Source: Natrinema soli
Lineage (GTDB): Archaea; Halobacteriota; Halobacteria; Halobacteriales; Natrialbaceae
Assembly (NCBI RefSeq): GCF_028618695.1
Contig: NZ_JAQIVI010000253.1
Coordinates: 1 to 28,782 of the forward strand
Length of the DNA: 28,782 bases
Reading direction: 5' to 3'
Within the stretch, counting starts at the first letter, position 1. Each line of letters opens with the position of its first letter. The notes beneath the pieces are model-generated. The model did no database searches and was not told the DNA's origin. It worked only from the letters and a program-made list of their open reading frames with translations. Made by a program: the position numbers and the translations under genes. Shown here piece by piece: positions 20,589-28,782 of the stretch.

Positions 20589-22100
20589 ATGGGTTCACGA
20601 AGCGATGGCGGAGTTGCGATTCCGTCGGTACGCGGACAGTCCACACTGCTCGGTCTTGTGTTACTGATTGGGATGGTCGCCGCCATCAGCGTTGGTATTC
20701 TGCTCGTCGCGGGAGACACCATGAGCAGTGCGGAACAACAGTCGGAAAACGAGCGTATCGAACAATCGTTCGTTGAACTGAGCCAACAGATGTCGACCGT
20801 TTCGATAAGCCGCGACACGCCGCGATCAATGACGTTTGACGCGGGCGATAACGGAGCGATCGTAAAGACGAATACGGCCTACATCAACATCTCCGGTGAT
20901 AACCGTACTACGTCGATTCCGGTCGGTGCAATCGAGTATCAGGGCGACGACGGCACTAAGATTGCATTTCAGGCGGGCGGCGTGTTCCGCGAAACGGGAA
21001 GCGAAACTCGGGTCGTCTCGAAACCTCCGCTCGAATACGACGAAGAGACGAGCACATTCTCGTTCCCTGTCTTAAAACTCGAGGAGGACACCGAACTCAC
21101 CTCGGGTGACGTGACGTTCGACTATGTAGATAGTACTCCGCATCGCAACACGTCGTACGTCGAAGGGAGTACGATCAAGATCAACATTACGAGCGAGTAT
21201 TGCGTCGGATGGCAAACATATTTTGAGGAGGAAATGGAGAAAGCGGATGGGAGGGCAATTCAGGAGGCATGCAGTGAGGGAGAAGAAAATACCCTCCGTG
21301 TCGAATTAGGTCGGATGGAAATCCCTGAGGGAACATTTGAAAATGGGATTGTCGCAGGAAATGTATCCAATTCGTCCGGGACAGAGGATTTTGATATAAC
21401 CGAAAAAGAGGGATATTCTCTGCCACCACTTGACGATATGATCAATCAAATGGTATCGGATATGGAAAGCAACGATAGCATCACAAAACTCAGCGATGCC
21501 GGAAGTACTGTAACCAGCGGTACGTATTATACAGACAGCACGACAATCAGTGACGAGATGACATTCGATCTTCAAGATGGAGATGTGACGCTTGTCGTTA
21601 AGGATGAATTAGTCCTCGATAAAAATAAAAATAGCATACATGTTGAAAATTGGAAGCAGTCTGGGGAAAACCACTCTCTTCAAATTTACGTAAATAAAGG
21701 GCTTCACGTAAATAAAGGCGAAATGTGGGTCAATCCATGCTCGTCGGACGACGTCAATTCAGCACCCCTTCAAGTCTATGGGACATCCGACACCCACATT
21801 GGAATCGGGACAGGGAAGGCGTACTTCGAGGGAGTCATTTATGCACCATCAGATAAAACGTGGAATGAGACAAATAGGTACATCAACAAAGAGGGGCAGT
21901 TAGTTGTCCAATCGAATGTTGAAATAGACGGCTCGATCATTGTCTCGTCTGCCCACATTCAGAGCGCTGCTCCAGAAGGAATGTACGATACGTCACTCGA
22001 AACGTTCAACCCAACAATAGCCCCCGAAGGATATGTCTTCCCGCCACGTCTCTCCTATGTTAACGTCGCCGAACACACGATCAAAGTGAAAAACGGCTAA
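20589..22100 (+). CDS. Secreted protein with type IV pilin-like N-terminus (DUF7289-like)
   Basis: This 503-residue protein has the plan of haloarchaeal pilin-like secreted proteins. Residues 15-18 (RGQS) precede one long hydrophobic helix, 19-42 (TLLGLVLLIGMVAAISVGIL), then a helical stretch (SENERIEQSFVELSQQM). This looks like the prepilin-type anchor of DUF7289-type proteins; a class III signal cut after RGQS or nearby is possible. The rest is beta-rich and Asn/Ser/Thr-rich, with several N-glycosylation sequons (NISG, NRTT, NTSY, NITS, NVSN, NETN), and the C-terminal 180 residues resemble a polymer-forming/beta-solenoid repeat (VTLVVKDELVLDKNKNSIHV, GKAYFEGVIYAPS, GSIIVSSA). The gene is clearly AT-richer than its neighbours, especially 21200-21900, and opposite in strand to adk and DUF106, which suggests lateral acquisition. 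Function unknown; adhesion or surface assembly is a guess. Confidence 0.75.
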   Translation: MGSRSDGGVAIPSVRGQSTLLGLVLLIGMVAAISVGILLVAGDTMSSAEQQSENERIEQSFVELSQQMSTVSISRDTPRSMTFDAGDNGAIVKTNTAYINISGDNRTTSIPVGAIEYQGDDGTKIAFQAGGVFRETGSETRVVSKPPLEYDEETSTFSFPVLKLEEDTELTSGDVTFDYVDSTPHRNTSYVEGSTIKINITSEYCVGWQTYFEEEMEKADGRAIQEACSEGEENTLRVELGRMEIPEGTFENGIVAGNVSNSSGTEDFDITEKEGYSLPPLDDMINQMVSDMESNDSITKLSDAGSTVTSGTYYTDSTTISDEMTFDLQDGDVTLVVKDELVLDKNKNSIHVENWKQSGENHSLQIYVNKGLHVNKGEMWVNPCSSDDVNSAPLQVYGTSDTHIGIGTGKAYFEGVIYAPSDKTWNETNRYINKEGQLVVQSNVEIDGSIIVSSAHIQSAAPEGMYDTSLETFNPTIAPEGYVFPPRLSYVNVAEHTIKVKNG

Positions 22101-22219
22101 TCGGTGTTCGGTTCAGCTTCAGTTTCGAAACACGCTATACTTCAGTGTTCGGTCACAGTCGTCTGGTTAGCTTCTTGTCGCACCGTTTTAATTGCCTAGC
22201 GGAGACCATCTAAAACGTT

Positions 22220-22855
22220 CTATACTGCGTTCTCAATTGTTTCCTTCACGTCCTCCCAGACCGCGTCGGGAGCCTGCTCGCCGTCGACTCGCTCGAGCAC
22301 ACCTTCCCCCTCGTAATACTCGATAACTGGCTCGGTGTTCTCGTGGAAGACCGACAGTCGCTCCCGCACGGTCTCCTCGGTGTCGTCGTCGCGCTGCTCG
22401 AGGCGCGCCTCGACGTCTGGATCCTCCGGCGGGTTGTACTCGACGTGGTAGATGTCGCCCGTTTCGGGATCCATGCGTCGGCCGGTCAGCCGGTGGACGA
22501 GTTCCTCCTCGCCGACCTCGAGGGAGAGGACGACGTCGAGGTCGGTCATGTCCTCGAGTTCCTCGGCCTGTTCGACGTTCCGCGGATAGCCGTCGAGGAC
22601 GAAGCCGTCGGCCTGCGAAAGGGCCTCGTCGACGATGGCGTTGACGACCTCGTCGGGGACGAGTTCGCCCCGGTCCATGTACTCGCCCGGCGTGTCGTAC
22701 TCGGTGTCCAGCTCGGAGATGTCCATCTCCTTGTTGTTCCGGAGCGCGTCACCGGTCGTGATGTGATCGACGTCGAACTCGTCGGTGATCTTTGCACTCT
22801 GGGTCCCCTTCCCCGCACCGGGCGCGCCCAGGATCAGGATTCGTGGCTGAGCCAT
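22220..22855 (-). CDS. adk: Adenylate kinase
   Basis: This 211-residue adenylate kinase catalyses ATP + AMP = 2 ADP. The P-loop is [10 protein letters not shown] (10-19). The AMP site includes [10 protein letters not shown] and the signature DGYPRN. The LID is of the long type ([20 protein letters not shown]), without Cys zinc ligands, and ends [17 protein letters not shown] with the catalytic arginines. In other archaea adk lies directly upstream of DUF106; here a plus-strand gene separates them. A TATA box 26 bases before the ATG is shared back-to-back with the divergent gene at 22915. The 119-base gap to the pilin-like gene holds no gene. Confidence 0.95.
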   Translation of the reverse strand: MAQPRILILGAPGAGKGTQSAKITDEFDVDHITTGDALRNNKEMDISELDTEYDTPGEYMDRGELVPDEVVNAIVDEALSQADGFVLDGYPRNVEQAEELEDMTDLDVVLSLEVGEEELVHRLTGRRMDPETGDIYHVEYNPPEDPDVEARLEQRDDDTEETVRERLSVFHENTEPVIEYYEGEGVLERVDGEQAPDAVWEDVKETIENAV

Positions 22856-22876
22856 ACGACTCCGTTCAGGGGCACC

Positions 22877-22892
22877 GCATAAAGGCTTAAAG
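22877..22892. promoter_or_regulatory. Back-to-back TATA boxes for adk and the divergent gene
   Basis: GCATAAAG (22877-22884), read CTTTATGC on the minus strand, is centred 26 bases before the adk ATG. CTTAAAG (22886-22892) is centred 26 bases before ATG 22915. The two boxes are adjacent, so the pre-initiation complexes would exclude each other, and both transcripts are expected to be leaderless. Confidence 0.65.
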
Positions 22893-22914
22893 AATCGGGC
22901 ACGTCCGTCCGACT

Positions 22915-23379
22915 ATGACTCGCTTCGATGCGACCGAGCCCGCCGAGCGACGGAAACTGTACGTCGACGCCATCGCCGCACATCGCGAGCGCGAGAGCGC
23001 CTTTCTGACGGTCGAGGCCGACGACGCCGTCCTCGAGGCGGACACAGACGGGAGTGACGAGACGGAGACGACGCTCGGATCCGAGGAGGATCCGGACGAT
23101 GCGCCGCCCGCGGAGTTAGGCGTTCCGTGGATCCAGTTCGGTGACGGGACGGTCAACCTCGACTGTACCGACGCGGAACTGGAGGCGCTAAAGACCGTCC
23201 TCGGGGAGTTTCCGGCGTTCAAGATCGACGAACTGATTCGACCCGAGGAGACCGAGGGAGTAAACGCTCGGATCAGCGCGAAGGCGGACTCGAATCGGAT
23301 CGCCCAGTTCGTCGATGGGGTCTTCCTCGAGGTGTATGATCTACCGACAGGGTTTCGCGTCTGGGTTGCCGAGGTGTGA
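22915..23379 (+). CDS. Conserved-looking acidic cytoplasmic protein, function unknown
   Basis: This 154-residue protein is soluble and acidic. The N-terminal 40 residues are helical (ERRKLYVDAIAAHRERESAF), residues 40-66 are a Glu/Asp-rich linker, and the C-terminal 85 residues are alpha/beta (VPWIQFGDGTVNLDCTDAE, LEALKTVLGEFPAFKIDELI, then FVDGVFLEVYDLPTGFRVWV). I recognise no catalytic motif and cannot name the family. It is divergent from adk with an adjacent promoter, which hints at a housekeeping role. A short inverted repeat (ACGGTC...GACCGT, about 23380-23407) follows the stop and may be a terminator. Confidence 0.75.
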   Translation: MTRFDATEPAERRKLYVDAIAAHRERESAFLTVEADDAVLEADTDGSDETETTLGSEEDPDDAPPAELGVPWIQFGDGTVNLDCTDAELEALKTVLGEFPAFKIDELIRPEETEGVNARISAKADSNRIAQFVDGVFLEVYDLPTGFRVWVAEV

Positions 23380-23431
23380 ACGGTCACGAAAGATCGTTCG
23401 AGACCGTGACGCCGGCGGACGGTATCGGGGA

Positions 23432-23440
23432 ACTATAATA
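23432..23440 (+). promoter_or_regulatory. TATA box before the leader ORF of the APC-Usp transporter
   Basis: ACTATAATA is the best TATA-like sequence in this gap. It is centred 26 bases before ATG 23462 and 165 bases before the transporter ATG. Confidence 0.6.
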
Positions 23441-23461
23441 CGAAGAGTCACAAGAGCCGAT

Positions 23462-23608
23462 ATGGATTTCGCGCGACGCACCGACCAGTCTCGTCATGTG
23501 ACGGGGTCGGTCGCATCCCAGTTACGGCGGCCGACAGCCGGACTGCGGCCGCCATCGGCGATCGTTCGACGACCAGTGGTCGGCGGTCAACTCCCGCACG
23601 ATGAGTGA
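23462..23608 (+). CDS. Possible leader ORF, 48 aa, overlapping the transporter start
   Basis: ATG 23462 lies exactly where a leaderless transcript from the TATA box at 23432 would start. The frame has 48 codons, begins MDFARRTDQSRHVTG and ends with TGA 23606-23608, overlapping the first 8 bases of the transporter gene. The product is basic (many Arg) and Pro-rich near its end, unlike typical acidic haloarchaeal proteins, so it may be a leader whose translation matters rather than a stable protein. Alternatively, this is just a 139-base untranslated leader. Ribosome coverage would settle it. Confidence 0.4.
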   Translation: MDFARRTDQSRHVTGSVASQLRRPTAGLRPPSAIVRRPVVGGQLPHDE

Positions 23609-25835
23609 CGAAGAACTGGCGAAGGACCTCGGCCCGCTGGCCGCGCTGACGATCGGTGTCGGGACGATGATCGGAGCCGGGATCTTCGTCCTGCCCGGTG
23701 AAGCCGTCGCATCGGCCGGACCGCTGGCTGCGGTCGCCTTCGTTCTCGGCGGTGGAATCGCACTACTGACGGCGTTTTCCGCGAGCGAGCTCGGGACGGC
23801 GATGCCGAAATCCGGCGGCGCGTACTTCTACGTCAACCGGGCGCTCGGACCGCTGTTCGGCTCCATCGCCGGCTGGGGGAACTGGATCGGGTTAGCGTTC
23901 GCATCGGCGTTTTACGTCTACGGGTTCGGCGAGTACATCGTTCGGATGGGCGGCCTCACGTTCGGACCGCTGGATCTGTACGTCATCTCGCTGTCGGCCG
24001 CACAACTGATCGGGATCGGTGCGGCGCTGCTCTTCATTACCGTCAACTACGTCGGTGCGAAGGAGACGGGAACCCTCCAGAACGTCATCGTTATGGTCCT
24101 CGTCGGCATTCTGACCGTCTTCACCGCGTTCGGAGTGATGAACGCGGACCTCTCGACGCTCCGACCGATCGTCCCGCCGGAGGATGGGTTCACGCCCCTA
24201 TTGCCGGTGACCGGGCTGATATTCGTCTCCTATCTCGGCTTCGTCCAGATCACGTCCGTCGCCGAAGAGATCAAAGATCCCGGCCGGAACCTCCCGCGAG
24301 CGGTCATCGGCAGCGTCGTCCTCGTGACCGCGATCTATGCGCTCGTGTTGATCGCCGTCCTCGCCGCCGTCGAAACCGAACTCGTGGCCAACAACGATAC
24401 GGCGGTCGTCGACGTCGCCAGCACGCTCATCGGACCGATCGGTGCCGGCGCGCTCCTGCTCGGCGGCCTGCTCGCGACCGCCTCGTCCGCGAACGCGTCG
24501 ATCCTCGCGTCGTCGCGGATCAACTTCGCGATGGGGCGGAACAAGCTCGTGAGTCCGGACCTCAACGCGATTCATCCCCGCTTCGGGACGCCGTACCGGT
24601 CGATCGCAGTGACCGGCGGCTTCATCATCTTCTTCCTGCTCATCGGCGACATCAGGACGCTCTCGACGGCCGGCAGCGTCCTCCACCTCATCATCTACGG
24701 CTTGCTGAACGTCGCATTGATCGTCATGCGCGAGGCCGAGCCCGAGGGGTACGACCCTGACTACCGCGTCCCGTTCTATCCGTTCACGCCCATACTCGGC
24801 GCGATCCTCTCGTTCGCCCTCATCGCGTTTATCGATCCGCGGGTAATCGCCCTCTCAGGCCTGTTCGTGGTCGTCGCCGCGCTCTGGTACCTATTCTACG
24901 CCCGCGATAAGACGGAAGCGCAGGGCGTTCTCAGCGAATACATCCTCAATCGGGCCGACGAAATGCCCGAGCCGGCCGTCACCGCCGCTACGAGCGTCAA
25001 ACCCGACGGTGGAACCTACCGCGTGATGGTCCCGCTGGCGAACCCGGACCACGAGACGGACCTGATCACGCTCGCCAGCACGCTCGCCAAACAGAAAGGC
25101 GGCACCGTCGTCGCGACCCACATCGTCCAGGTCCCCGACCAGACGCCCCTCGAGAAGGGTGCCGACCACGTGGCGAAGCTCGACTCGGAATCAGATGCGC
25201 TCCTCGAGCAGGCTCGACGGGACGCCGAGACGTTCGGGGTCGACATCGAAACGAGAACGATCCTCTCACACCGGTCGTTTGACGAAGTGTTCGACGCCGC
25301 GCGGACGAACGATGCCGATCTCGTCGTGATGGGATGGGGGCCACACGCGCACGGCCGTGCGGAACAACGGATGGACGAACTCACCGGAGATCTCCCCTGT
25401 GACTTCCTGGTCCTCAAGAACCGCGGGTTCGACGCGTCGCGCATACTCGTTCCGACCGCCGGCGGACCCGACTCCGAACTCGGCGCGACCGTCGCCGGGC
25501 TGCTCGCCGACGAGTACGACAGCGACGTCACGCTGCTGTACGTTCGCGACGACGACGAGTCGACCGCCGACGCCGAAGCGTTCCTCGAAGAATGGGCGAC
25601 CGACCACGATCTCGCGGACGCGACCGTGCAGATCGAAGCCGGTGATCCCGGGACTGCGATCGGGCGGGCCGCTCGAGAGCAGACGATGGTGGTCGTCGGG
25701 GCGACCGAACGGGGCCTCCTCACTCGACTCGTGGGAGAGTCGCTGATCGACGACGTCGCCGAAACCGTCGACTGTTCGGTGTTGCTCGCCCAGCGCAGCC
25801 ACGACCGGTCGCTCCGCGAACGCCTCTTCGGTTAG
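23601..25835 (+). CDS. APC-family amino-acid permease fused to two UspA domains
   Basis: This 744-residue protein joins a transporter to a regulatory tail. Residues 10-455 are an amino-acid/polyamine/organocation permease with about 12 membrane helices, including the unwound helix-1 motif GVGTMIGAGIFVLPG, FVSYLGFVQITSVAEEIKDP and the NFAMGRNKL loop. Residues 475-605 are a first UspA domain (YRVMVPLANPDHETDLITLA; DADLVVMGWG), and 610-735 a second (ASRILVPTAGGPDSELGATV; VVVGATERGLLTRL), with a G-x2-G type nucleotide loop in the second. Universal stress domains bind ATP or AMP in many proteins, so transport may respond to energy state. The fusion order is common in haloarchaea. The substrate is not determinable. 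The start follows the leader ORF with an 8-base overlap. Confidence 0.9.
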   Translation: MSDEELAKDLGPLAALTIGVGTMIGAGIFVLPGEAVASAGPLAAVAFVLGGGIALLTAFSASELGTAMPKSGGAYFYVNRALGPLFGSIAGWGNWIGLAFASAFYVYGFGEYIVRMGGLTFGPLDLYVISLSAAQLIGIGAALLFITVNYVGAKETGTLQNVIVMVLVGILTVFTAFGVMNADLSTLRPIVPPEDGFTPLLPVTGLIFVSYLGFVQITSVAEEIKDPGRNLPRAVIGSVVLVTAIYALVLIAVLAAVETELVANNDTAVVDVASTLIGPIGAGALLLGGLLATASSANASILASSRINFAMGRNKLVSPDLNAIHPRFGTPYRSIAVTGGFIIFFLLIGDIRTLSTAGSVLHLIIYGLLNVALIVMREAEPEGYDPDYRVPFYPFTPILGAILSFALIAFIDPRVIALSGLFVVVAALWYLFYARDKTEAQGVLSEYILNRADEMPEPAVTAATSVKPDGGTYRVMVPLANPDHETDLITLASTLAKQKGGTVVATHIVQVPDQTPLEKGADHVAKLDSESDALLEQARRDAETFGVDIETRTILSHRSFDEVFDAARTNDADLVVMGWGPHAHGRAEQRMDELTGDLPCDFLVLKNRGFDASRILVPTAGGPDSELGATVAGLLADEYDSDVTLLYVRDDDESTADAEAFLEEWATDHDLADATVQIEAGDPGTAIGRAAREQTMVVVGATERGLLTRLVGESLIDDVAETVDCSVLLAQRSHDRSLRERLFG

Positions 25836-26263
25836 CGAGAGTGATCGGCTCCGCCCGCTACGATGACTCGTCGACTGGCCGTCGACCCGATACTGTTCTC
25901 AGAGGCGGTATCGGAGACGGTCTGCGAGCTGAAGGCGGGACCGAGAGATACGACCAAGTCGAAGATCACGAACCGTCCGGTCGGCGACGATACTTCCTCT
26001 TAGTTTCCCCGACCACGAACGTGTTCGCCCGACTACGCGATGATTCGTCTCCGAACGGACCCGTCCGGCCGAAAGAACGATAAAGAAAAGGTCGTCGACG
26101 CCAACGACATCGTGATGAGGGAAACTGACGGCGGCGGCGGACGGTCCGCCGATCGAACCGCGAACCGCAGTCTGACTCGAGAAACGGACGCGTCCGGGCG
26201 GTTTCCAAATAGATAAGTGCCCCCAGCAACCATCGTCCGACATATAACTGGCCGACAAAAGAG
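25836..26263. other. Intergenic region carrying the cox promoter
   Basis: About 430 bases contain no supported gene; the frames on both strands are Arg/Ser-rich and low-complexity. AT-rich patches near the end are AAATAGATAAG (26207-26217), which with about 27 bases to the start site would give a 25-base leader for the oxidase genes, and CATATAAC (26241-26248), which is only about 20 bases from ATG 26264 and so too close for a leaderless start. GC-rich stems such as CGGAC/GTCCG occur around 26050-26075 and may mark the end of the transporter transcript. Confidence 0.45.
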
Positions 26264-27289
26264 ATGAATACAATCTACAGCGCACTCATTGCCCCGATGC
26301 AGCGGACCCGCGTCGACGTGTTCGAGAATATCTTCGTGGTATTCCTCGGACTCGGGATTCTCGTCGGTATCGTCGTTGTCGCGTACACGTTGTACAACGC
26401 GTACAAGTACCGTGATACCGGCGAGGCCGCCGAGAAAGACGAGGATCTGCCATCCGTCGGGGAGTTACCGACAGGCGGAAAGGGCGGCAAAAAACTGTTC
26501 CTCTCATTTGGCATCAGTGCCATCATCGTCATTTCCCTGGTGATCTGGACGTACACGATGCTCCTGTACGTCGAAGATCCCGGAGACGCCAACCAAGAAG
26601 AGGCACTCAACGTCGAGGTGAACGGCGAGAGCTTCGCGTGGTACTTCGAGTACGACAACGGGATCGAATCGACGACGACGCTCCGAGTCCCCGCAGACGA
26701 GCGAGTATGGCTCGACGTGACGTCGGGCGACGTCTGGCACGCGTTCGGTATCCCCGATCAACGGGTGAAAGCCGACGCGATTCCGGGCGAGTACGACGAA
26801 ACGTGGTTCGAAGCCGAGGAACCCGGAACGCACGAGATCAAGTGCTTCGAGCTCTGTGGCGAGTTCCACACCACGATGACCGGAGAACTGCAGGTCATGG
26901 AACCCGATGCGTACGACCAGTGGATGAACGACCAGCTGACGATGTCGATTACGGTCGAAGACGGGAACGAGACTCCCGTCTCCGAAGAAACCGGATACGG
27001 GGATGTCGGATACGAGATGACCATCGAGAGTCAGGAGTGGGACTTCGAAGAGACCTACACGGACGACCAGTTCGATAACGGGACGATCACGGTCAGCAAC
27101 GTCAGCGACATCGAACAAGGCGGCGTCTACAACGTGACGATCTCACCGACCGAGGGCGGTCAGCAGTTCGAACCGGTCGAAGAGCAGTTCGACATGACCG
27201 GTCCGGTCGACGAGAGCTATACGCTCGAGCTGAACGCGACGGAAAGTGAAACCAATGAAAGCGACACGAACGACGGAGGTGAGGCCTGA
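26264..27289 (+). CDS. coxB: Cytochrome c oxidase subunit II with C-terminal extension
   Basis: This 341-residue subunit II has two membrane helices (about 22-45 and 78-101) and an external cupredoxin domain. All CuA ligands are present: His159 (VWHAFGIPD), Cys194, Glu196 (backbone), Cys198, His202 and Met205 (CFELCGEFHTTM). Electrons therefore enter from a soluble or membrane-bound copper or haem donor and go to subunit I. Unlike standard subunit II, about 120 residues follow the cupredoxin domain (from about 220): an acidic stretch that looks like a second beta domain (YEMTIESQEWDFEET, GVYNVTISPTEGGQ) and an Asn/Asp/Glu-rich tail with glycosylation sequons. TGA overlaps the ATG of subunit I. 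Confidence 0.93.
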   Translation: MNTIYSALIAPMQRTRVDVFENIFVVFLGLGILVGIVVVAYTLYNAYKYRDTGEAAEKDEDLPSVGELPTGGKGGKKLFLSFGISAIIVISLVIWTYTMLLYVEDPGDANQEEALNVEVNGESFAWYFEYDNGIESTTTLRVPADERVWLDVTSGDVWHAFGIPDQRVKADAIPGEYDETWFEAEEPGTHEIKCFELCGEFHTTMTGELQVMEPDAYDQWMNDQLTMSITVEDGNETPVSEETGYGDVGYEMTIESQEWDFEETYTDDQFDNGTITVSNVSDIEQGGVYNVTISPTEGGQQFEPVEEQFDMTGPVDESYTLELNATESETNESDTNDGGEA

Positions 27290-28782
27290 TGAGTGATCTC
27301 CCGCCGATGAACTCGGTCAAGCGGTGGTTAGTAACGACGAACCACAAGGACGTCGGGATCCTGTACATCACGACATCACTGTTCTTCCTCATCTTCGGTG
27401 GTGTCCTCGCTCTGCTGTTCCGCGCCCATCTCTGGGAGTCGGGCGGCATGCAATTTGGCGGAAGCACGCTGCTGTCGAACGATCAGTACTATCAGTCGGT
27501 TTCCGTACACGGACTGATAATGGTCTTCTGGTTCCTCTCTCCGATCGCGAGCGGATTCGCAAACTACTTCGTTCCGCTGCAGATCGGGGCGAAAGACCTC
27601 GCGTTCCCTCGACTGAACGCCCTGAGTTACTGGTTCTACCTGTTCTCGGGCCTCCTCATGGGGATCTCGTTCTTCCAAGGAGGCTCGTTCGCCGGCGGCT
27701 GGACGATGTACGCCCCCCTGAACGTTCCGACCTATACACCAGCGATCGGGGCGACTGCTGGCAGTAACGCGACGATCCTCGCGCTGACCCTGTTCGTCGT
27801 TTCGATCACGATCGGGTCGGTCAACTTCCTCGTGACGATGCACCGGTCTCGAGCCGAAGGGCTCGGTCTCTGGAACATCCCGATGTTCTCCTGGTCGTGG
27901 CTGCTGACCATCTGGATGATGCTGTTCGCGTTCGCGGCACTGCTGGCAGCGCTCCTGTTGCTGTCGGTCGACCGCCTGTTCCTCACACAGTACTTCGCCA
28001 CTGACCAGGGCTCGAGCCTGTTGTGGGCCCACCTGTTCTGGTTCTTCGGCCATCCTGAGGTGTACATCGTCTTCTTCCCGGCGCTGGGAATCATGTTCGA
28101 GACGTTCCAGACCTTCTGTGGTCGACGACTCGTCGGCCGGAAGTGGGTCATCATCGCGATGGTCCTGGTGGCCGTCCAGTCCTTCCTGGTCTGGATGCAC
28201 CACATGTTCCTGTCGACGATCAACCTCCCGATCAAGACGCTGTTCATGGCGACGACGATCGGTATCTCGCTCCCCTTCGACCTGATGGTCTTCTCGCTGA
28301 TCTATACGATGGTCAAGGGTCGCGTGCGCTTTACGACGCCGTTCCTCTTCTCGCTGGGTGCGCTCGTGTTGTTCATCCTCGGCGGGATTACCGGCGTCTT
28401 CCTCGGTGCGGTCGTCCTCGACTACGAGTTCCGCGGGACCTACTGGGTCGTCGCACACTTCCACTACGTGATGGTCTCCGGTGTCACCGCGCTGTTCGGC
28501 GGTCTCTACTACTGGTGGCCAAAGATCACCGGGAAGATGTACTCCGAACGGCTCGGAAAGCTCAGCTTCGCAGTCTACTTCATCGGCTTCAACCTGCTGT
28601 ACTTCCCGATGTTCCTCGCGTGGGAGACGCCGCGGCGCGTCTTCCACTACGCTGGGAGCGCACAGATCTACCACCAGATGGCGACCGTCGGGGCGTTCGT
28701 CCTCGGTGCGGGAGTGCTGCTCGTGTTCATCACGCTCGGGAAGAGTCTGCTGACCGGCCCCGACGCGCCGGACAACCCGTGG
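27289..28782 (+). CDS. coxA: Cytochrome c oxidase subunit I (3' end outside window)
   Basis: The frame is open for 498 codons to the window end. It is the catalytic subunit of an A-type haem-copper oxidase reducing O2 to water and pumping protons. Low-spin haem ligand His74 (SVHGLIMVFWF) and His392, high-spin haem ligand His390 (AHFHYVMV), and the CuB ligands His255, His304 and His305 (GHPEVY; MHHMF) are present. Tyr259 can form the His-Tyr crosslink, and Glu257 in GHPEV marks type A1 with a D-channel. About ten membrane helices are visible; family members usually add more. The ATG overlaps the coxB stop by one base (TGATG), so the two are cotranscribed. Confidence 0.95.
   Translation, partial: MSDLPPMNSVKRWLVTTNHKDVGILYITTSLFFLIFGGVLALLFRAHLWESGGMQFGGSTLLSNDQYYQSVSVHGLIMVFWFLSPIASGFANYFVPLQIGAKDLAFPRLNALSYWFYLFSGLLMGISFFQGGSFAGGWTMYAPLNVPTYTPAIGATAGSNATILALTLFVVSITIGSVNFLVTMHRSRAEGLGLWNIPMFSWSWLLTIWMMLFAFAALLAALLLLSVDRLFLTQYFATDQGSSLLWAHLFWFFGHPEVYIVFFPALGIMFETFQTFCGRRLVGRKWVIIAMVLVAVQSFLVWMHHMFLSTINLPIKTLFMATTIGISLPFDLMVFSLIYTMVKGRVRFTTPFLFSLGALVLFILGGITGVFLGAVVLDYEFRGTYWVVAHFHYVMVSGVTALFGGLYYWWPKITGKMYSERLGKLSFAVYFIGFNLLYFPMFLAWETPRRVFHYAGSAQIYHQMATVGAFVLGAGVLLVFITLGKSLLTGPDAPDNPW

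Noticed and set aside
27376..28674. 432-codon minus-strand open frame
   Set aside because: Antisense of coxA; charged low-complexity product opposite a protein with all catalytic residues.

Overview
The window reads as the chromosome of a halophilic archaeon (class Halobacteria, probably Natrialbales-like). It is GC-rich, its proteins are very acidic, secreted proteins carry twin-arginine signals, and a PGF-CTERM tail, a HalOD1 domain, a Cbf5-type pseudouridine synthase and a DUF106 protein are present. Many genes have a TATA-like box centred about 26-28 bases before the start codon, as expected for leaderless archaeal transcripts. These assignments come from reading motifs; no database search was run.

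Bases 1-5463 hold metabolic genes on the plus strand: the end of an FMN-dependent alpha-hydroxy-acid dehydrogenase, a HAD phosphatase, an APH-type phosphotransferase with a short overlapping leader ORF, a 3-hydroxyacyl-CoA dehydrogenase/enoyl-CoA hydratase fusion and a PaaI-like thioesterase. Bases 5582-10190 run on the minus strand: a winged-helix regulator, an alpha/beta hydrolase with an Asp nucleophile, and a large Lhr-type helicase. Bases 10350-12707 carry a secreted calcium-repeat metalloprotease, a HalOD1 protein, a possible regulator remnant and a small Tat lipoprotein.

Bases 12.7-17.6 kb look like accessory DNA that has partly decayed beside a tRNA-Pro(GGG) gene. Most genes here are very small. 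A module of a Cys-pair microprotein plus an acidic microprotein, diverging from a small zinc-ribbon gene, occurs twice. One copy is intact (16769-17262). The other (13363-14055) has a degenerate minus-strand arm: a single base change removed both the stop of its first gene and the start of its second. A small PD-(D/E)XK nuclease candidate and a PQQ-propeller cell-surface protein lie between the copies. No integrase or clear att duplication was found.

Bases 17780-22855 correspond to the conserved archaeal block adk, DUF106, cmk, cbf5, all on the minus strand. It is interrupted by an AT-richer plus-strand gene for a pilin-like secreted protein (20589-22100), a likely insertion. Bases 22915-28782 hold a hypothetical acidic protein, an APC permease fused to two UspA domains behind a leaderless leader ORF, and cytochrome oxidase subunits II and I (the latter cut by the window end).
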